Source: Mesorhizobium sp. B4-1-3
GTDB taxonomy: Bacteria; Pseudomonadota; Alphaproteobacteria; Rhizobiales; Rhizobiaceae
DNA length: 64,000 nucleotides
Direction: 5' to 3'
Assembly (NCBI RefSeq): GCF_006439355.1
Contig: NZ_VFTG01000010.1
Coordinates: forward strand, 1-64,000
The translations under genes and the position numbers were made by a program. Positions 36,413-45,969 of the stretch are shown here, one piece after another. Position 1 is the first letter of the stretch. Every line of letters begins with the position of its first letter. The notes under the pieces were generated by a model, which was not told the origin of the DNA, made no database searches, and saw only the letters and a program-made list of their open reading frames with translations.

Positions 36413-36808
36413 GTGCATTACTTGAAATCCAAGGGTTGTGTTGCTGACATCTTCAATTTAGCAACGACGAGATCGGGAAGCGGTCGGCTACGCGTGGTGA
36501 ATTTAGTGAACAACGAAATATCCCGCTGGATCGCCATCAGGAATCACTTAGGGCAATGGGAAGTTCGAGACGGCGATAAATTGATCGCCAAATTGCCGTC
36601 TACGCATCGAATGCCTCGGAAGATCAAGGCTGAACGCAAGGCACACGCGACTATTCTAGCTGCTGCTAATGAAATGCTGGCGGCGTTGATGGCGATCCGG
36701 GCTCATCGTCCTGACCACGCGAACCAGGCATGGGATCAGGTTGAGGATGCGATCGCGAAAGCCGAGGGCAAGATTATGTGGCTGCCTAGTCAACCGCCCA
36801 AACCTTGA
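36413..36808 (+). CDS. phage-type small hypothetical protein
   Basis: 131 residues; the start is uncertain. The C-terminal part (ATILAAANEMLAALMAIRAH ... AIAKAEGK) follows the pattern NAxLIAAAPDLLEAL ... AIAKAEG seen in many prophage hypothetical proteins. Lower GC than the flanking genes. No partner phage genes nearby. Confidence 0.45.
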   Translation: MHYLKSKGCVADIFNLATTRSGSGRLRVVNLVNNEISRWIAIRNHLGQWEVRDGDKLIAKLPSTHRMPRKIKAERKAHATILAAANEMLAALMAIRAHRPDHANQAWDQVEDAIAKAEGKIMWLPSQPPKP

Positions 36809-37089
36809 CCAGCTCCTCGATGGAGGCGAACTCCTCGACCTTACCGCCTTCGAGCTTCACCCGGCACAGGTTGCTTGGTGCGATCACACCGAACCGCGCA
36901 TGCGATCGGCAGGTCCTCGAGTCCAATGGCAGGCTCGCCCTCATGATCCGACATGACTTCAAACGCACGAGCGGCGCCGAGCAGTTCTGCGCTGTAGCGC
37001 CTGAACGATCGGATCTCGCCACAGACGGAGATCAGGCGCTCGACTTCGGCGAGAACGGGATCGCGGTCGTCGATCGCCGGGTCAAGCAT
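36786..37089 (-). pseudogene. unidentified small gene with a frameshift
   Basis: Starting at 37089 (MLDPAIDDRDPVLAEVERLI), readable to about LEDLPIACA; then the next frame continues RFGVIAPSNLCRVKLEGGKV to a stop at 36786. Joined it would be about 100 residues. No family recognised. The end overlaps the convergent phage-type gene. Confidence 0.4.
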
Positions 37090-37864
37090 GAGCCGGCGCT
37101 CCAGACCCTAAAGGAACACATAACCTACGGGTGTCGCGGGGTTTGCGCTGTCGGTGGCTAGCCCGTCTAGATAGGCCGTCCGCTACGAAGGCGACAGGCG
37201 CTCGTAAGACGGCCAGTAGTCCAGACACTGGCCCGAGACATCCGCGCTTGCGCCGGCACGATCAGGCAGTTGTCGCGCTGCTGCCAACCATTCTGCGGCT
37301 TCAACTGCTCACCGACGTAACGAGTCCTTTAATCAGCGACGGCCGCCAACTATGACCGTCGTCGGCTGCGACCCGTGCCGATGATTGACGCGGCTTCGCC
37401 GGGAAGCAGGCTGGTCCATCCAGGCCTGGCTACCTTGGCGTCAATCGGCTCACGCTCCAGCATCCGGGAGCGCACGAAGGCAGAGATGGCAGCATTATGT
37501 TGGTGCAAGCTTGTCGCGATCGAGCAGCTGCCCAAACCGACTTTGATAACCGGCGGCCTAACCAGCGGGTGGCGTATGGTCGGCCTTAAGCTACATCCCT
37601 TTGGGGCGCATGAACTCAAAGGGATGCAGCATCTCAAACTTGGCACGCCAATGCCGACTTTCTACTCGCAACACTTACGCTCAAGGCCCATTTTCGCTAT
37701 TCCAACAACCAGTAAAAGACGTCTGCGAAGCTGGTTATCATATGGATGCCGTGGGTCGTCGCGGCAGGCGCCTACTAACGAACCGGTTTCCGGCAGACGT
37801 TCACAGACAGTTAGTAGCTCTCGATTACTTTGCGCGGACCTTTGTTCGATTTCGGCCAACTTCT
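37090..37864. other. intergenic or decayed region
   Basis: Open frames on both strands give no recognisable protein. One plus-strand stretch (about 37450-37680, containing AEMAALCWCKLVAIEQLPKP) has a protein-like feel but no start or family. Confidence 0.4.
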
Positions 37865-38266
37865 ATGACTCAGCAGGCCGAACCGGAGGAATTCTGTTTG
37901 GCGACGAAACCATCCAGACGCGTCGCCAAGGCTTCGGACCATCCCGAGCTGGCTACACTGTCGAAATTGGCCCTTGCCTCCTACGAAACCCTGGAGGGCG
38001 CGCTTCGAGCCACGAACGCGGCGCTCGAAGCACAGGCACGGCGCTTCGAGACGGTGATCGACAGCATCTCGCAAGGCATCTGCTTTTTCGACCCGGACGA
38101 ACGGCTGATCCTGTGCAATCGCCGCTACGCGGAAATCTATCGCATCCCGCCCGAGAAACTGCACGCCGGTGCGATGCTCAGCGAAATCGTCGAACTGAGG
38201 CTCGCCGCTGAAACGTCGCCGATGACCGGCGACGCCTACGGATTCAGGAAGCTCGGAGAGCGTTGA
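37865..38266 (+). pseudogene. PAS-domain fragment of a signalling protein
   Basis: 133 residues ending in a stop. A helical lead (LSKLALASYETLEGALRATN) is followed by a PAS-7-like domain: RFETVIDSISQGICFFDPDE, RLILCNRRYAEIYRIPPEKL. In rhizobia this arrangement normally continues into GGDEF-EAL domains. Here it stops soon after the PAS core, so it is a truncated gene or a stand-alone PAS protein. Confidence 0.55.
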
Positions 38267-38531
38267 TCGCCAAAAGAGGTACCGCTCGGATTATGTTCGA
38301 TTAGGACCCGGACATATCGAAAGAATGCGCCCTTGGCGGCATTGCGACGGACTCAGCGGCGATGGATTGGCCCCGAACTCGGGGTGACCGCCTGCTGCGT
38401 TACGCTTGGAACACTGCCACGCATACGCAGGCCGCGCTTAATGCAGGCGCAACGCGGGAGTGACCTTCGAAGCGATCCTGCAGCTCATCTTTTATGCTGG
38501 GCCCCGCGGTGGTGCGTGGCAAGCTGCTAGG

Positions 38532-38786
38532 TCAGGCAGGCGACCGCAATAGCCGCTTTCTATTAGCCCTAATCTTCCCGCCATAATAACTTACAACCTT
38601 GTCTGCTGGTGCGCCCATGGCGAGCATCATTGTTGCGCGGCCGGCAGCCTCGATTTTTTCACCGATCATCAACTTGGCTTCGCGTTCAGCCGCTTTGCCG
38701 CCACTGGCAATTCGCATACCTCGAAGCCAGATCACTTGCTGTGCCTCCAGTATCGAAAATGAGAGATCGACCCATGGGTTGAACAT
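38532..38786 (-). CDS. phasin-like small rhizobial protein (antifreeze-annotated family)
   Basis: 84 residues from an ATG behind AGGAGCG. MFNPWVDLSFSILEAQQVIW then GGKAAEREAKLMIGEKIEAA and a basic tail with KVVSYYGGKIRANRKRL. This small helical family is common in rhizobia and sometimes annotated as antifreeze protein, without evidence for that role. A broken relative follows zur at 46425. Confidence 0.6.
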   Translation of the reverse strand: MFNPWVDLSFSILEAQQVIWLRGMRIASGGKAAEREAKLMIGEKIEAAGRATMMLAMGAPADKVVSYYGGKIRANRKRLLRSPA

Positions 38787-39869
38787 TGAGCGCTCCTGAT
38801 TGGCATGAGAGAACGGCAATCTCGTTCCTCGGTTCCGCCGATTTGGTACGTCGGAAAACTTCTCTCTGCGAGCGAGTTCAAGGAAGAAGCTCCTGCCGGC
38901 GAGGAGAAAGGCCCCGTGGCGACGGGCCTCATCGACTCCAGCGGTGTGGTTCGGCAAACGCGGTCGCGTTCGGCCTCGATGTCATCAAAAGGCGCACCGT
39001 TGGCGGCAAGAGGCATCGGAGCTGCGTCGGGGCGGCGGCCGAACCATTTTTGGGTGCATCTATCAAAAGATAATTGCCAGAGGCGCTTAATTCGCCAAAT
39101 CGGCACGATGTGCATTAGCGATGTTGAAAATACCGGATCTCTCGCATGTTCCACCTGTCACGGAGGTGCCAAGATATTCGTCTGCAGCAGGTGGGATGCG
39201 TCGGCAGGCACCTGTTGCCCGGGAGGAACCCACAGAAGAGGGTGTCCCGGTAAAACGGTAGATTGTGACCGCTGCCAGGGAGAGGTGCGCCACAATCTCG
39301 CTTGCAATCGATTGCATGACCGTTGAGGGATGCCACCCTGCTCGACAATCGCGGAAAGCCTCCCCTTAACCGTGAGGCCGTGACGTTGGGGGCTTCAGCT
39401 ACGATCCTCACCTTGCGCCGAACAATCGCGTTGCAGCGACCTGAAGCTGTTTCCGAATTGTTGCATCACCCGCCAGCGTTCCAAATCCTTGTTGTCGACG
39501 CGTCGGTGGGGTGGTGCCGCAATCTCCTCCCAAACAAGGCCCAAGCCGCCATTCTGCGGCCAGGCGAGCACGTCGTGAATCAGGAACATCGCCAGGGCGC
39601 TGTGGCTGCCGGATCTTCTGCGGTGAACGCTTCTCTCCATCCCTCATGCGCCAACGCCAGAGGGGCAACAGCCCGGCCGGCCAGCCCGGTCTTGTGGTGA
39701 AGCGCCACCAGGGCCGAGACAGCGAGTCGAGGCGGGGACCCGGTCAACAGCTCGGCACGATGACGCTTTTTAGTGGCGATAAAGCCTATATGAGCATTTC
39801 AGGCGATCCGATGAGTACTCCGAGGACCCAGCCCTAAGCAACGGAAGCGCAACACATCTTCAGGCGCCC
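38787..39869. other. 1.1-kb region without a supported gene
   Basis: Short frames only. A 46-codon frame at 39121-39261 (LKIPDLSHVPPVTEVPRYSS) looks protein-like but has no ribosome site. A minus frame at 39395-39640 is equally unsupported. Likely decayed sequence. Confidence 0.4.
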
Positions 39870-39968
39870 TTAAAGCATGTTTCCGAAAGTGCGAAGCGGT
39901 TTTGCGGAAAATGCACACGCAAAACCAATAAAGCGATAGAGCGAATCTGAAGATCGCGACCCGCTTTA
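39870..39968. repeat. rhizobial dispersed repeat
   Basis: TTAAAGCATGTTTCCGAAAG at the left, GCGGTTTTGCGG inside and GAATCTGAAGATCGCGACCC with GCTTTA at the right. This order is that of a roughly 100-base dispersed element I recall from Mesorhizobium genomes. Its ends pair imperfectly (AAAGC/GCTTT). Confidence 0.65.
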
Positions 39969-39990
39969 GTAGACCGTTCCACGCTCTGCT

Positions 39991-40740
39991 TTAGTACGTC
40001 GGCACCAATCGGGTCACACGAAGGGGCAACTCCATATTGAAATGGAAGCCGTCGGGGCGGTAATGCAATTCGACATTGGCATGACACTGTACAGCGACAA
40101 CCTTTTCGAGAAGCGTCGTGCCAAACTCCCGGCGCCTCGGCCTGCGCACCCGAGGACCGTTCCGTTCCTGCCAGTCTAGCCTCACGACTGGATTCTGACC
40201 GGATCGCTCGACCGTCCAGCGTATGTCAAGACGACCGCCTGGCCGCGAGAGTGCACCGAACTTTGCCGAGTTCGACGCAAGCTCGTGGAAGCCCATGCCA
40301 ACGGGAACCGCTATATCCGCGACAAGGGCCACTTCTGGCCCCTCGAGCGTAACGCGCGGAGCGTCCCTCGTATCGTAGTGGCGAAGTTCTCCCTCCAGCA
40401 ACTTCTGCAAGGAAGCCGTTCCGTCAGCATGAAGTGCGTGTCGGCCAGCGAAACAATCCTTGCTGAAAAATCGCGAACGAAATCCTCGACTTTGCCACTG
40501 TTGCGTGCGGTTGCGCTCATCATGGCCCGCACGCTGGCAAGCGTATTTTTCACGCGATGATGGAGTTCCCGGATCAGCAACTTCTGGCGGTCTGATATCT
40601 CCTGCTTTTGTTCGATATACGACTTCACTTCTAACTGACGGGCGGTGAGTGGCTCCATGAAATCAAATACGACGGATATCGAACTGCGATTGTCATTGAG
40701 GATGGGCAGGCTCGCACGACGACGCTTGTTCTCATGGAGG
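39991..40740 (-). pseudogene. HisKA_2/HWE-type sensor histidine kinase, truncated and frameshifted
   Basis: A PAS tail (RRRASLPILNDNRSSISVVF) leads to the H-box LIRELHHRVKNTLASV with the phospho-accepting His, then an indel near 40405, then LQKLLEGELRHYDTRD and an ATPase domain with an N-box (HELASNSAKFGAL). The kinase core from 40658 to 39991 is 668 bases, one short of a multiple of three. The N-terminal sensing part is lost upstream. Confidence 0.7.
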
Positions 40741-40961
40741 GGCGGAGGTCATTCCATATTGAACGGAAGCGCTGCCCTAGCAATGGCCGTATGCGCAGGT
40801 CCTCGTGGACAAGCACGGACCCTGGCCTGCCCCCGTGTGACTGAGCATGGCCTGACCTGGCCTCGGCTTGTCCGCTTCTCTGTCTTGCGAATAGCGCGTA
40901 TAAGCCCTGTCCTGATGACTCGACAATGGCAGTTGCCATTGGCATGGCAGCAGGATCGTGA

Positions 40962-41605
40962 ATGACGGGGATTTTTCGAGTGGAAGCAGCAGCCCCGCCC
41001 AGCCGGAACCGAATTCGGAGGTGCCGGCATTTTTGCCGCCTCACGACAACTGCAGCGGCGTTGACGTCCATATCCACGATGGCGCACGCGCATATCGTTC
41101 AATCGGGCAGTGGTGGATTTGGCAGCGGCTTCGAACATCCACTCACCGGGCTGGATCATTTCCTGGCGATGTTCGCCGTCGGATTGTGGGGCGCCCAGAT
41201 CGGCGGGCGTTCGATCTGGACGCTGCCGGTCGCATTCCCGCTGATTATGGTCATGGGCGGCATCGCCGGAATTGCGCGCATCCCGCTTCCCGGTGTCGAG
41301 ATCAGCATCGCGCTGTCGATCCTGGCGCTGGGGCTGGCCATCGCATGCGCCTGGCGGCCACCGGAATGGGTCGCGCTGCTCATGATTGCCGTGTTCGCCA
41401 TCTGCCACGTTACGCGCACGGCGCGGAACTGCCGTACGCGGCCGACCCGGCCGACTATGCCATCGGCTTCGTCATCGCGACAGGCTTGATCCACCTGCTG
41501 GGCATCGGATTCGGACTTCTGCTGGGCAAGGCCTTCGGCGGACGATTGTCGCGGGGCCTGGGCGGGTTGATCGCGGCGGGAGGCGTCTATTTCCTTTCGG
41601 CCTAA
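40962..41605 (+). pseudogene. hupE: HupE/UreJ-family metal permease, copy 1, one base missing
   Basis: A close match to the intact copy at 57932-58573. Signal peptide, then HPLTGLDHFLAMFAVGLWGAQ with the metal-binding HPxxGxDH motif, six membrane segments, and ADPADYAIGFVIATGLIHLL. At about 41409, ICH-GHAHGAE of copy 2 is replaced by a shift; the rest continues one frame over. Length 644 bases, one short of a multiple of three. If the base is a sequencing miss, the protein is intact. Confidence 0.8.
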
Positions 41606-41633
41606 AGCAAATCCCAGCCGTTCGGCGGGGCGA

Positions 41634-42377
41634 TTGCTGGTTCGATGGTCCGGCCCCGTCCTGACTGTCGCCGGGCTCGCCGTGGTCGCTGCGCTGGCAG
41701 TGTTTTCCGAACGGACGCAGACGTCGTGGTGGGTGCTCAACAGCGCCCTTTCGCCCGAGCGCATTCTGCCGCTCGTCGGACTTGGCATTGCAACCGCCCT
41801 GATGGGTGCAAGGCCCGTCGTTTTCACCGTCGCGGCCTTTCTGCTGGGCGAGGTGGCCGGAGCCCTGATCTACGATCCATACCTCGCCCTTATGGCTCAT
41901 GTTCCGGGCGCGACAACCCACGCTTTCCTCACCGCCCCGTTCTCGCTGCTGATCGTCGGCATCGTCCTCGTCGTTTCCGGCCGGTTCAGGACCTGGACGA
42001 TCCCTCTGTCGGCATTGCCCGTCGGCGCGCTGCTTGCTGTCGTCACAAAGCTCACCGACCCCACCTTGAACGATCCCCGGATAGCGCTGTTGGGTACCGT
42101 CGTCGCCCTCTGGGTCATCGTCGCCGTCGGCCTCACCGGGCGGCTTCTCCGGCCCGCCTGGTTTGGGATCGGCGCACGCATCCTGGGCAGCTGGCTGGTC
42201 GCGATCGGACTTCTGCTTGGCGGCACGGCGATCGCCGCCAAGCCCCCGGCAGCCTTGCCTCAATCTTTGGTGGTTCCAGACGAGGGGATCGGCACCGGGA
42301 GCTATCGCTCTGAGCCTGCACCTCAAATGGGTCGACCTCGCGACTCCTCACCGCACGATCACAAGCCGATGCCGTAA
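41634..42377 (+). CDS. membrane protein paired with HupE, copy 1
   Basis: 247 residues, TTG start uncertain; about seven hydrophobic segments and a Pro/His-rich tail ending HDHKPMP. It matches the protein at 57151-57942 over its whole length (TQTSWWVLNSALSPERILPL). It always follows hupE here, so the two probably form one metal-uptake unit. Not a family I can name. Small-metal transport is inferred from context. Confidence 0.65.
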   Translation: MLVRWSGPVLTVAGLAVVAALAVFSERTQTSWWVLNSALSPERILPLVGLGIATALMGARPVVFTVAAFLLGEVAGALIYDPYLALMAHVPGATTHAFLTAPFSLLIVGIVLVVSGRFRTWTIPLSALPVGALLAVVTKLTDPTLNDPRIALLGTVVALWVIVAVGLTGRLLRPAWFGIGARILGSWLVAIGLLLGGTAIAAKPPAALPQSLVVPDEGIGTGSYRSEPAPQMGRPRDSSPHDHKPMP

Positions 42378-42422
42378 ACATAGCATACGTCGTCGCTGAC
42401 GACCGGTAGCGCCTTCCGGCCG

Positions 42423-42540
42423 TTAGACGCCCTCCGACAGGCTACCCGATAGAAGCAGCTGGCCAACGACGAAGATGAAGGCAGCGGCGCCCATCGCGCG
42501 CCCGAATGGATGCGGTTGCCGATACGCCGTAACCGGCGAA
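42423..42540 (-). pseudogene. C-terminal fragment of a membrane protein
   Basis: The minus strand reads PHPFGRAMGAAAFIFVVGQL and a short tail to a stop at 42423; the frame is closed upstream. A DUF1007 gene precedes it, a position normally held by a NicO/RcnA-type nickel-cobalt transporter, so it may be that gene's 3' end. Weakly supported. Confidence 0.3.
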
Positions 42541-42555
42541 ATATATCGAGCTAGT

Positions 42556-43212
42556 CTAGCAGTTCAGTTCAAGCTTGGTGGCGAAGATCTTGCTCATGTT
42601 CGTGCCTGTCGGATCGTTGAAGAACGCCTCCGTCAGGGTCTTCTGGTTTTCCTTGATCGCCTCGTCAGGATCGGGACGGATGACCTTCTTGGTGCAGGTC
42701 GAGGGCAGGCCTTTGACTGTGAGGTTCGCGTCGTCGGTGAAGTCGATCGCCGTATAGAAGGTCGGATCGTAGACGCCGATGTCAATCTTGCCAGTCAGTT
42801 TGATCGGCGCCTTCGGCTGCGACTCGAACAGGATGATCAGCTGGTCGTTCTCGAACTTGGCCATCAGATGCGCCGGCGGCACCATGGGCACGTCCTTGCC
42901 GTCCTGGGTGACGAGCTGGAAGTAGTTGAACTCGGCCAGCGAGGAATGGACGGTGTCGGCCACTTCCTTGAGCTCTTTGTCGTCAAGTTTCAGATCGGAG
43001 TTCTTGTCGAACTCCATCATCACTGTACTCGAAAACAGGTCGTCGAAGCGCCAAAGGTGGCGCAGCGCCGTCACACTTTGGTGATCCTGGCTGAGGATGA
43101 CGTCGAGGCGGGCTTCGGCGAAGACATGTGGGTGCACTTCGGCCTGCTCGACCAAAGCGAACGTGGCCGCGAGGGCCGAAGCCAGCATGGCTGCTTGCCG
43201 TTTCAAATGCAT
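42556..43212 (-). CDS. DUF1007 family exported protein with EF-hand-like loop
   Basis: 218 residues; start at 43212 opens a signal peptide ending near EQAEVHPH. DUF1007 core: HPHVFAEARLDVIL, RFDDLFSSTVMMEFD. The segment DKNSDLKLDDKE has acidic or Asn residues at positions 1, 3, 5 and 12 of an EF-hand loop. DUF1007 proteins accompany nickel, cobalt or zinc transporters and are thought to bind metal in the periplasm. It lies beyond znuB on the same strand, likely in the zinc operon. Confidence 0.8.
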   Translation of the reverse strand: MHLKRQAAMLASALAATFALVEQAEVHPHVFAEARLDVILSQDHQSVTALRHLWRFDDLFSSTVMMEFDKNSDLKLDDKELKEVADTVHSSLAEFNYFQLVTQDGKDVPMVPPAHLMAKFENDQLIILFESQPKAPIKLTGKIDIGVYDPTFYTAIDFTDDANLTVKGLPSTCTKKVIRPDPDEAIKENQKTLTEAFFNDPTGTNMSKIFATKLELNC

Positions 43213-43391
43213 TCCGGGCTGCGATTCCATCGACTTCGGAGATGGACCCGACAATCGCCAGAAAGCCGGCGAAATTGGGACCGCGCCAACACTGAGCGCA
43301 TCACGCGTGTTCAGGCGCGTTGAAGGGCCGCACAGACAATCGACCAACCCGTCGCCCGACAATGAGGCCCGATGCGGTTCCAGTTAGTAGA

Positions 43392-44195
43392 TCAATGGGT
43401 CGCCTTCACGCGTTGGATGATGCCCGCGACCAGATAGGCGGCGGCACCGAGCGAGGTGATCCAGAAGCTTGTCGGCCAGTCTGTTTCGAACGCAAGCCAC
43501 AGGCTGATCCAGGCGATGGCGACCGCAAGGCCTATCGAAAGGAGGATGCCTCGCAGAATCCCTCGCGAAAGCCGCAGCGTCGTTGCCGCCGGCGCGACCA
43601 TCAGAGCGAAAACCAGAAGCACGCCGACGATCTGCGTGGCCTCGGCGGTCGTCACGGCGACGATGATCATGAACATGGTCGAGACGAAATCGAGGTTAAT
43701 GCCCTTCGCCTCCGCCAGTTCGGGCTGCAGGCTGGCGAAGAGCAAGGGCCGGGAGATGAAGATCAAAGCGGCCAGGATCACCACCGACAGAGCTGCAAGG
43801 ATGATGACGGTCCGCAAACTGATGCCGAGCACATTGCCAAACAGTACATTCGTCGCCTGCGACGCGAAGGCTGTATAAAAATGCAGGAAGAGCAGGCCGA
43901 GACCGAGCGAGAAAGTCAGCACGATCCCGATCGCGACGTCGCGATGCGCCCGTTCCCCCAGAAGCCCGATGCCGATGCCTGCCAGGACGGTGAAGACGGT
44001 CAGCCCGAAGAATGGCGACAGGCCGAGCAAGCCGGCGCCGGTCGCGCCGGGGAATCCGACATGGGCCAGCGCATGCCCGGCGAAGGTCTGGCCTCTCAGC
44101 ACCAGGAAATAGCCGACCGCCCCGGTCACGATCGCGACAACGGTGCATGCGGCGAAGGCGTTGCGCATGAACTCATAGTGAAACATCGTGGACAT
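43392..44195 (-). CDS. znuB: zinc ABC transporter permease
   Basis: 267 residues, about eight membrane helices, ABC-3 family: GQTFAGHALAHVGFPGATGA, FGNVLGISLRTV, TTAEATQIVGVLLVFALMVA. The start at 44195 follows GGAGGG and overlaps the 3' end of znuC. A frameshifted near-copy is at 56254. Moves zinc through the inner membrane with ZnuA and ZnuC. Confidence 0.9.
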   Translation of the reverse strand: MSTMFHYEFMRNAFAACTVVAIVTGAVGYFLVLRGQTFAGHALAHVGFPGATGAGLLGLSPFFGLTVFTVLAGIGIGLLGERAHRDVAIGIVLTFSLGLGLLFLHFYTAFASQATNVLFGNVLGISLRTVIILAALSVVILAALIFISRPLLFASLQPELAEAKGINLDFVSTMFMIIVAVTTAEATQIVGVLLVFALMVAPAATTLRLSRGILRGILLSIGLAVAIAWISLWLAFETDWPTSFWITSLGAAAYLVAGIIQRVKATH

Positions 44196-44973
44196 GCGCT
44201 GCACCCTCCAGTTCGACGTCATCGGCCATGACGAAGATGCGTCCGGCGACGCGAACCACGTTGATATGCGTTCCGTAGAGCTCCGACAGAACCGGACCGT
44301 TGATCACCTCGTCGACGCTGCCGATAGCAGCGTGTGCGTTGCCGAGATAGAGCACAGCATCGACGACACGCAGCAGCGGGTTGATCTCGTGCGAGCAAAA
44401 GACCACGGCGATGCCCAGCCGCTTGCCCACTTCATGCACGAGTTCGATGGTCGTGCGCTGATGCGCGGCATCAAGGCTGATCAGAGGCTCGTCGAGCAGC
44501 AGCAGCCTGGGGTTGCCGATCAGCGACTGGGCGATGAGGATACGCTGCCGCTCGCCCCCCGATAGTTCCGCGAACGGCCGCCTGGCGATGTCGGCCGCCC
44601 CGACCTCGTCGAGCGCCTGCCAGGCCGCGTCCTTCTCTGTGGCCGACGCAACCGGCCAGTGCCAGCGATGGCCACCCGCCGCCGTGACGACGAGATCGAA
44701 GCCGCTGATGCCGGCGTGGGCCACGGTGCGGCGCGCCTGCGGCATGTAGCCTATGGCAGGATTGCCGCGTCTCGGTGGCCGGCCAAGAACGGAAATGGCG
44801 CCACTGGCCGGACGGAAAAGCCCTAGGATCGCGCGCAGCATAGTCGTCTTGCCGGCGCCGTTGGCGCCTAGAAGCCCGACGAACGCTCCTTGAGGAATGG
44901 AAAAGGAGACGTCGGAAAGTACCCGGCGTCCCCCATAGGTCAAGGTGACCCTGTCGAAGGCAATGACTTTCAT
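44173..44973 (-). CDS. znuC: zinc ABC transporter ATPase
   Basis: 266 residues. Walker A GANGAGKTT, signature LSGGERQR, Walker B LLLLDEP and switch His in CSHEINP. The C-terminal extension (YGTHINVVRVAGRIFVMADD) is of the metal-transporter type. The start at 44973 overlaps the stop of znuA by 4 bases. A 3' remnant of a second copy is at 56106. Confidence 0.9.
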   Translation of the reverse strand: MKVIAFDRVTLTYGGRRVLSDVSFSIPQGAFVGLLGANGAGKTTMLRAILGLFRPASGAISVLGRPPRRGNPAIGYMPQARRTVAHAGISGFDLVVTAAGGHRWHWPVASATEKDAAWQALDEVGAADIARRPFAELSGGERQRILIAQSLIGNPRLLLLDEPLISLDAAHQRTTIELVHEVGKRLGIAVVFCSHEINPLLRVVDAVLYLGNAHAAIGSVDEVINGPVLSELYGTHINVVRVAGRIFVMADDVELEGAAHVHDVSL

Positions 44974-45851
44974 TGTGTGCGGGCGGCAAGCGCCTTCTGT
45001 ACATCGCCGATCTGACCGGCGAACCACGACTGGATCGTCTGGCCGGCAGGCTCCGTCTCGGTTACGCCTATGACGGTGACCTTGTTCTGCTTGGCAATGT
45101 CGAGAAGGCGCGTCGTCGCCTCGTCCGTCACCTGCGAGTTATAGAAGAGGATCTTGGCCGACCCGTCCTTCAGACTGTTCTCGAATGCTGCCACCTGGGT
45201 CGGGCTCGGCTCGGCATTGTTCATCACCGCGATCTGGAAATCGTAGTTCAGCATCTTGAAGCCGAGGGCTTCAGCCATGTAGCCGAACACCGGCTCCGTG
45301 GCGGTTACCTGTGTTCCGCCATAGGCCGCCTTGACGTCGCTTATCTGCTTGTTGATCGCTTCGAGCGAAGACTGGAATTTCGTCAGGTTGGCTTGGTAGT
45401 GCGCCGCATTGGTGGGGTCGCGCTTTGAAAGATCGGTGGCGAGTTCCTTGGCGATCGCCGGCAGCGTCACCGGATTGTACCACAGATGCGGATTGTCGCC
45501 CGACTTCTTGCCGGCCAAATCCGCGGCCACGATCGTCGTGCGCTGCGTGCCGGTCGACGCCGAAAGAAGCTTGTCCATCCACGGATCGTAGTCCGCGCCG
45601 TTGTAGATGATGATCTTGGCGTCGGCGATCATCCGCGCCGTTGAGGGGCTGGTTTCGAACAGATGCGGATCGTCGTTGGGATTGGAGAGGATGCTGGTTA
45701 CCGAAACATGGCTGCCGCCGATTTGGCGGGCAAGGTCGCCGTAAAAATTCTCGGCCGCGACGATGTTCACCTTTTCTTCGGCGCAAGCCCCACCACCTGC
45801 CAACAACGTCGCCGCGAACATCAGCGCAGCCACGAATGGAAAGGAACGCAT
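44970..45851 (-). CDS. znuA: zinc-binding periplasmic protein of the ABC transporter
   Basis: 293 residues. Signal peptide ending near GACA; metal ligands in NDDPHLFE and NPHLWYNP, acidic ligands toward the C-terminus. The long His-rich loop of classical ZnuA is missing, so it belongs to the shorter cluster. Promoter side faces two Zur-type palindromes shared with the divergent zur gene. Confidence 0.85.
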   Translation of the reverse strand: MRSFPFVAALMFAATLLAGGGACAEEKVNIVAAENFYGDLARQIGGSHVSVTSILSNPNDDPHLFETSPSTARMIADAKIIIYNGADYDPWMDKLLSASTGTQRTTIVAADLAGKKSGDNPHLWYNPVTLPAIAKELATDLSKRDPTNAAHYQANLTKFQSSLEAINKQISDVKAAYGGTQVTATEPVFGYMAEALGFKMLNYDFQIAVMNNAEPSPTQVAAFENSLKDGSAKILFYNSQVTDEATTRLLDIAKQNKVTVIGVTETEPAGQTIQSWFAGQIGDVQKALAARTQ

Positions 45852-45908
45852 GTCTTTCTCCCTTTGCAGAGCGAGGCAACCCGTGTCGCCCGATTGACCA
45901 TTGGGTAC

Positions 45909-45956
45909 GTTATGTTATTACGTTGGTCAACGAGAAAGCGATGTTATCACATAACA
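45909..45956. promoter_or_regulatory. two Zur-type operators between znuA and zur
   Basis: GTTATGTTATTAC at 45909-45921 and GATGTTATCACATAAC at 45940-45955. Both fit the rhizobial Zur pattern GTTATGTTATnACAT in one orientation or the other. The first 13-mer recurs exactly, inverted, at 61663-61675. They would control znuA-znuC-znuB to the left and zur to the right. Confidence 0.75.
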
Positions 45957-45969
45957 GAAATGTGAATTG

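Noticed and set aside
39121..39261. 46-codon frame with a Pro-rich protein-like sequence
   Set aside because: No ribosome site, no family match, and it lies in a decayed region; kept only as a note in the gap entry.
40790..40960. Possible cobalamin riboswitch before hupE copy 1 (CTGCCCCCG, GACCTGG)
   Set aside because: The order and spacing of the B12-box and core do not fit, and the hupE copy 2 leader does not share these pieces.
43320..44231. 303-codon plus-strand frame opposite znuB
   Set aside because: Reverse reading of the znuB permease gene; charged and low-complexity throughout.
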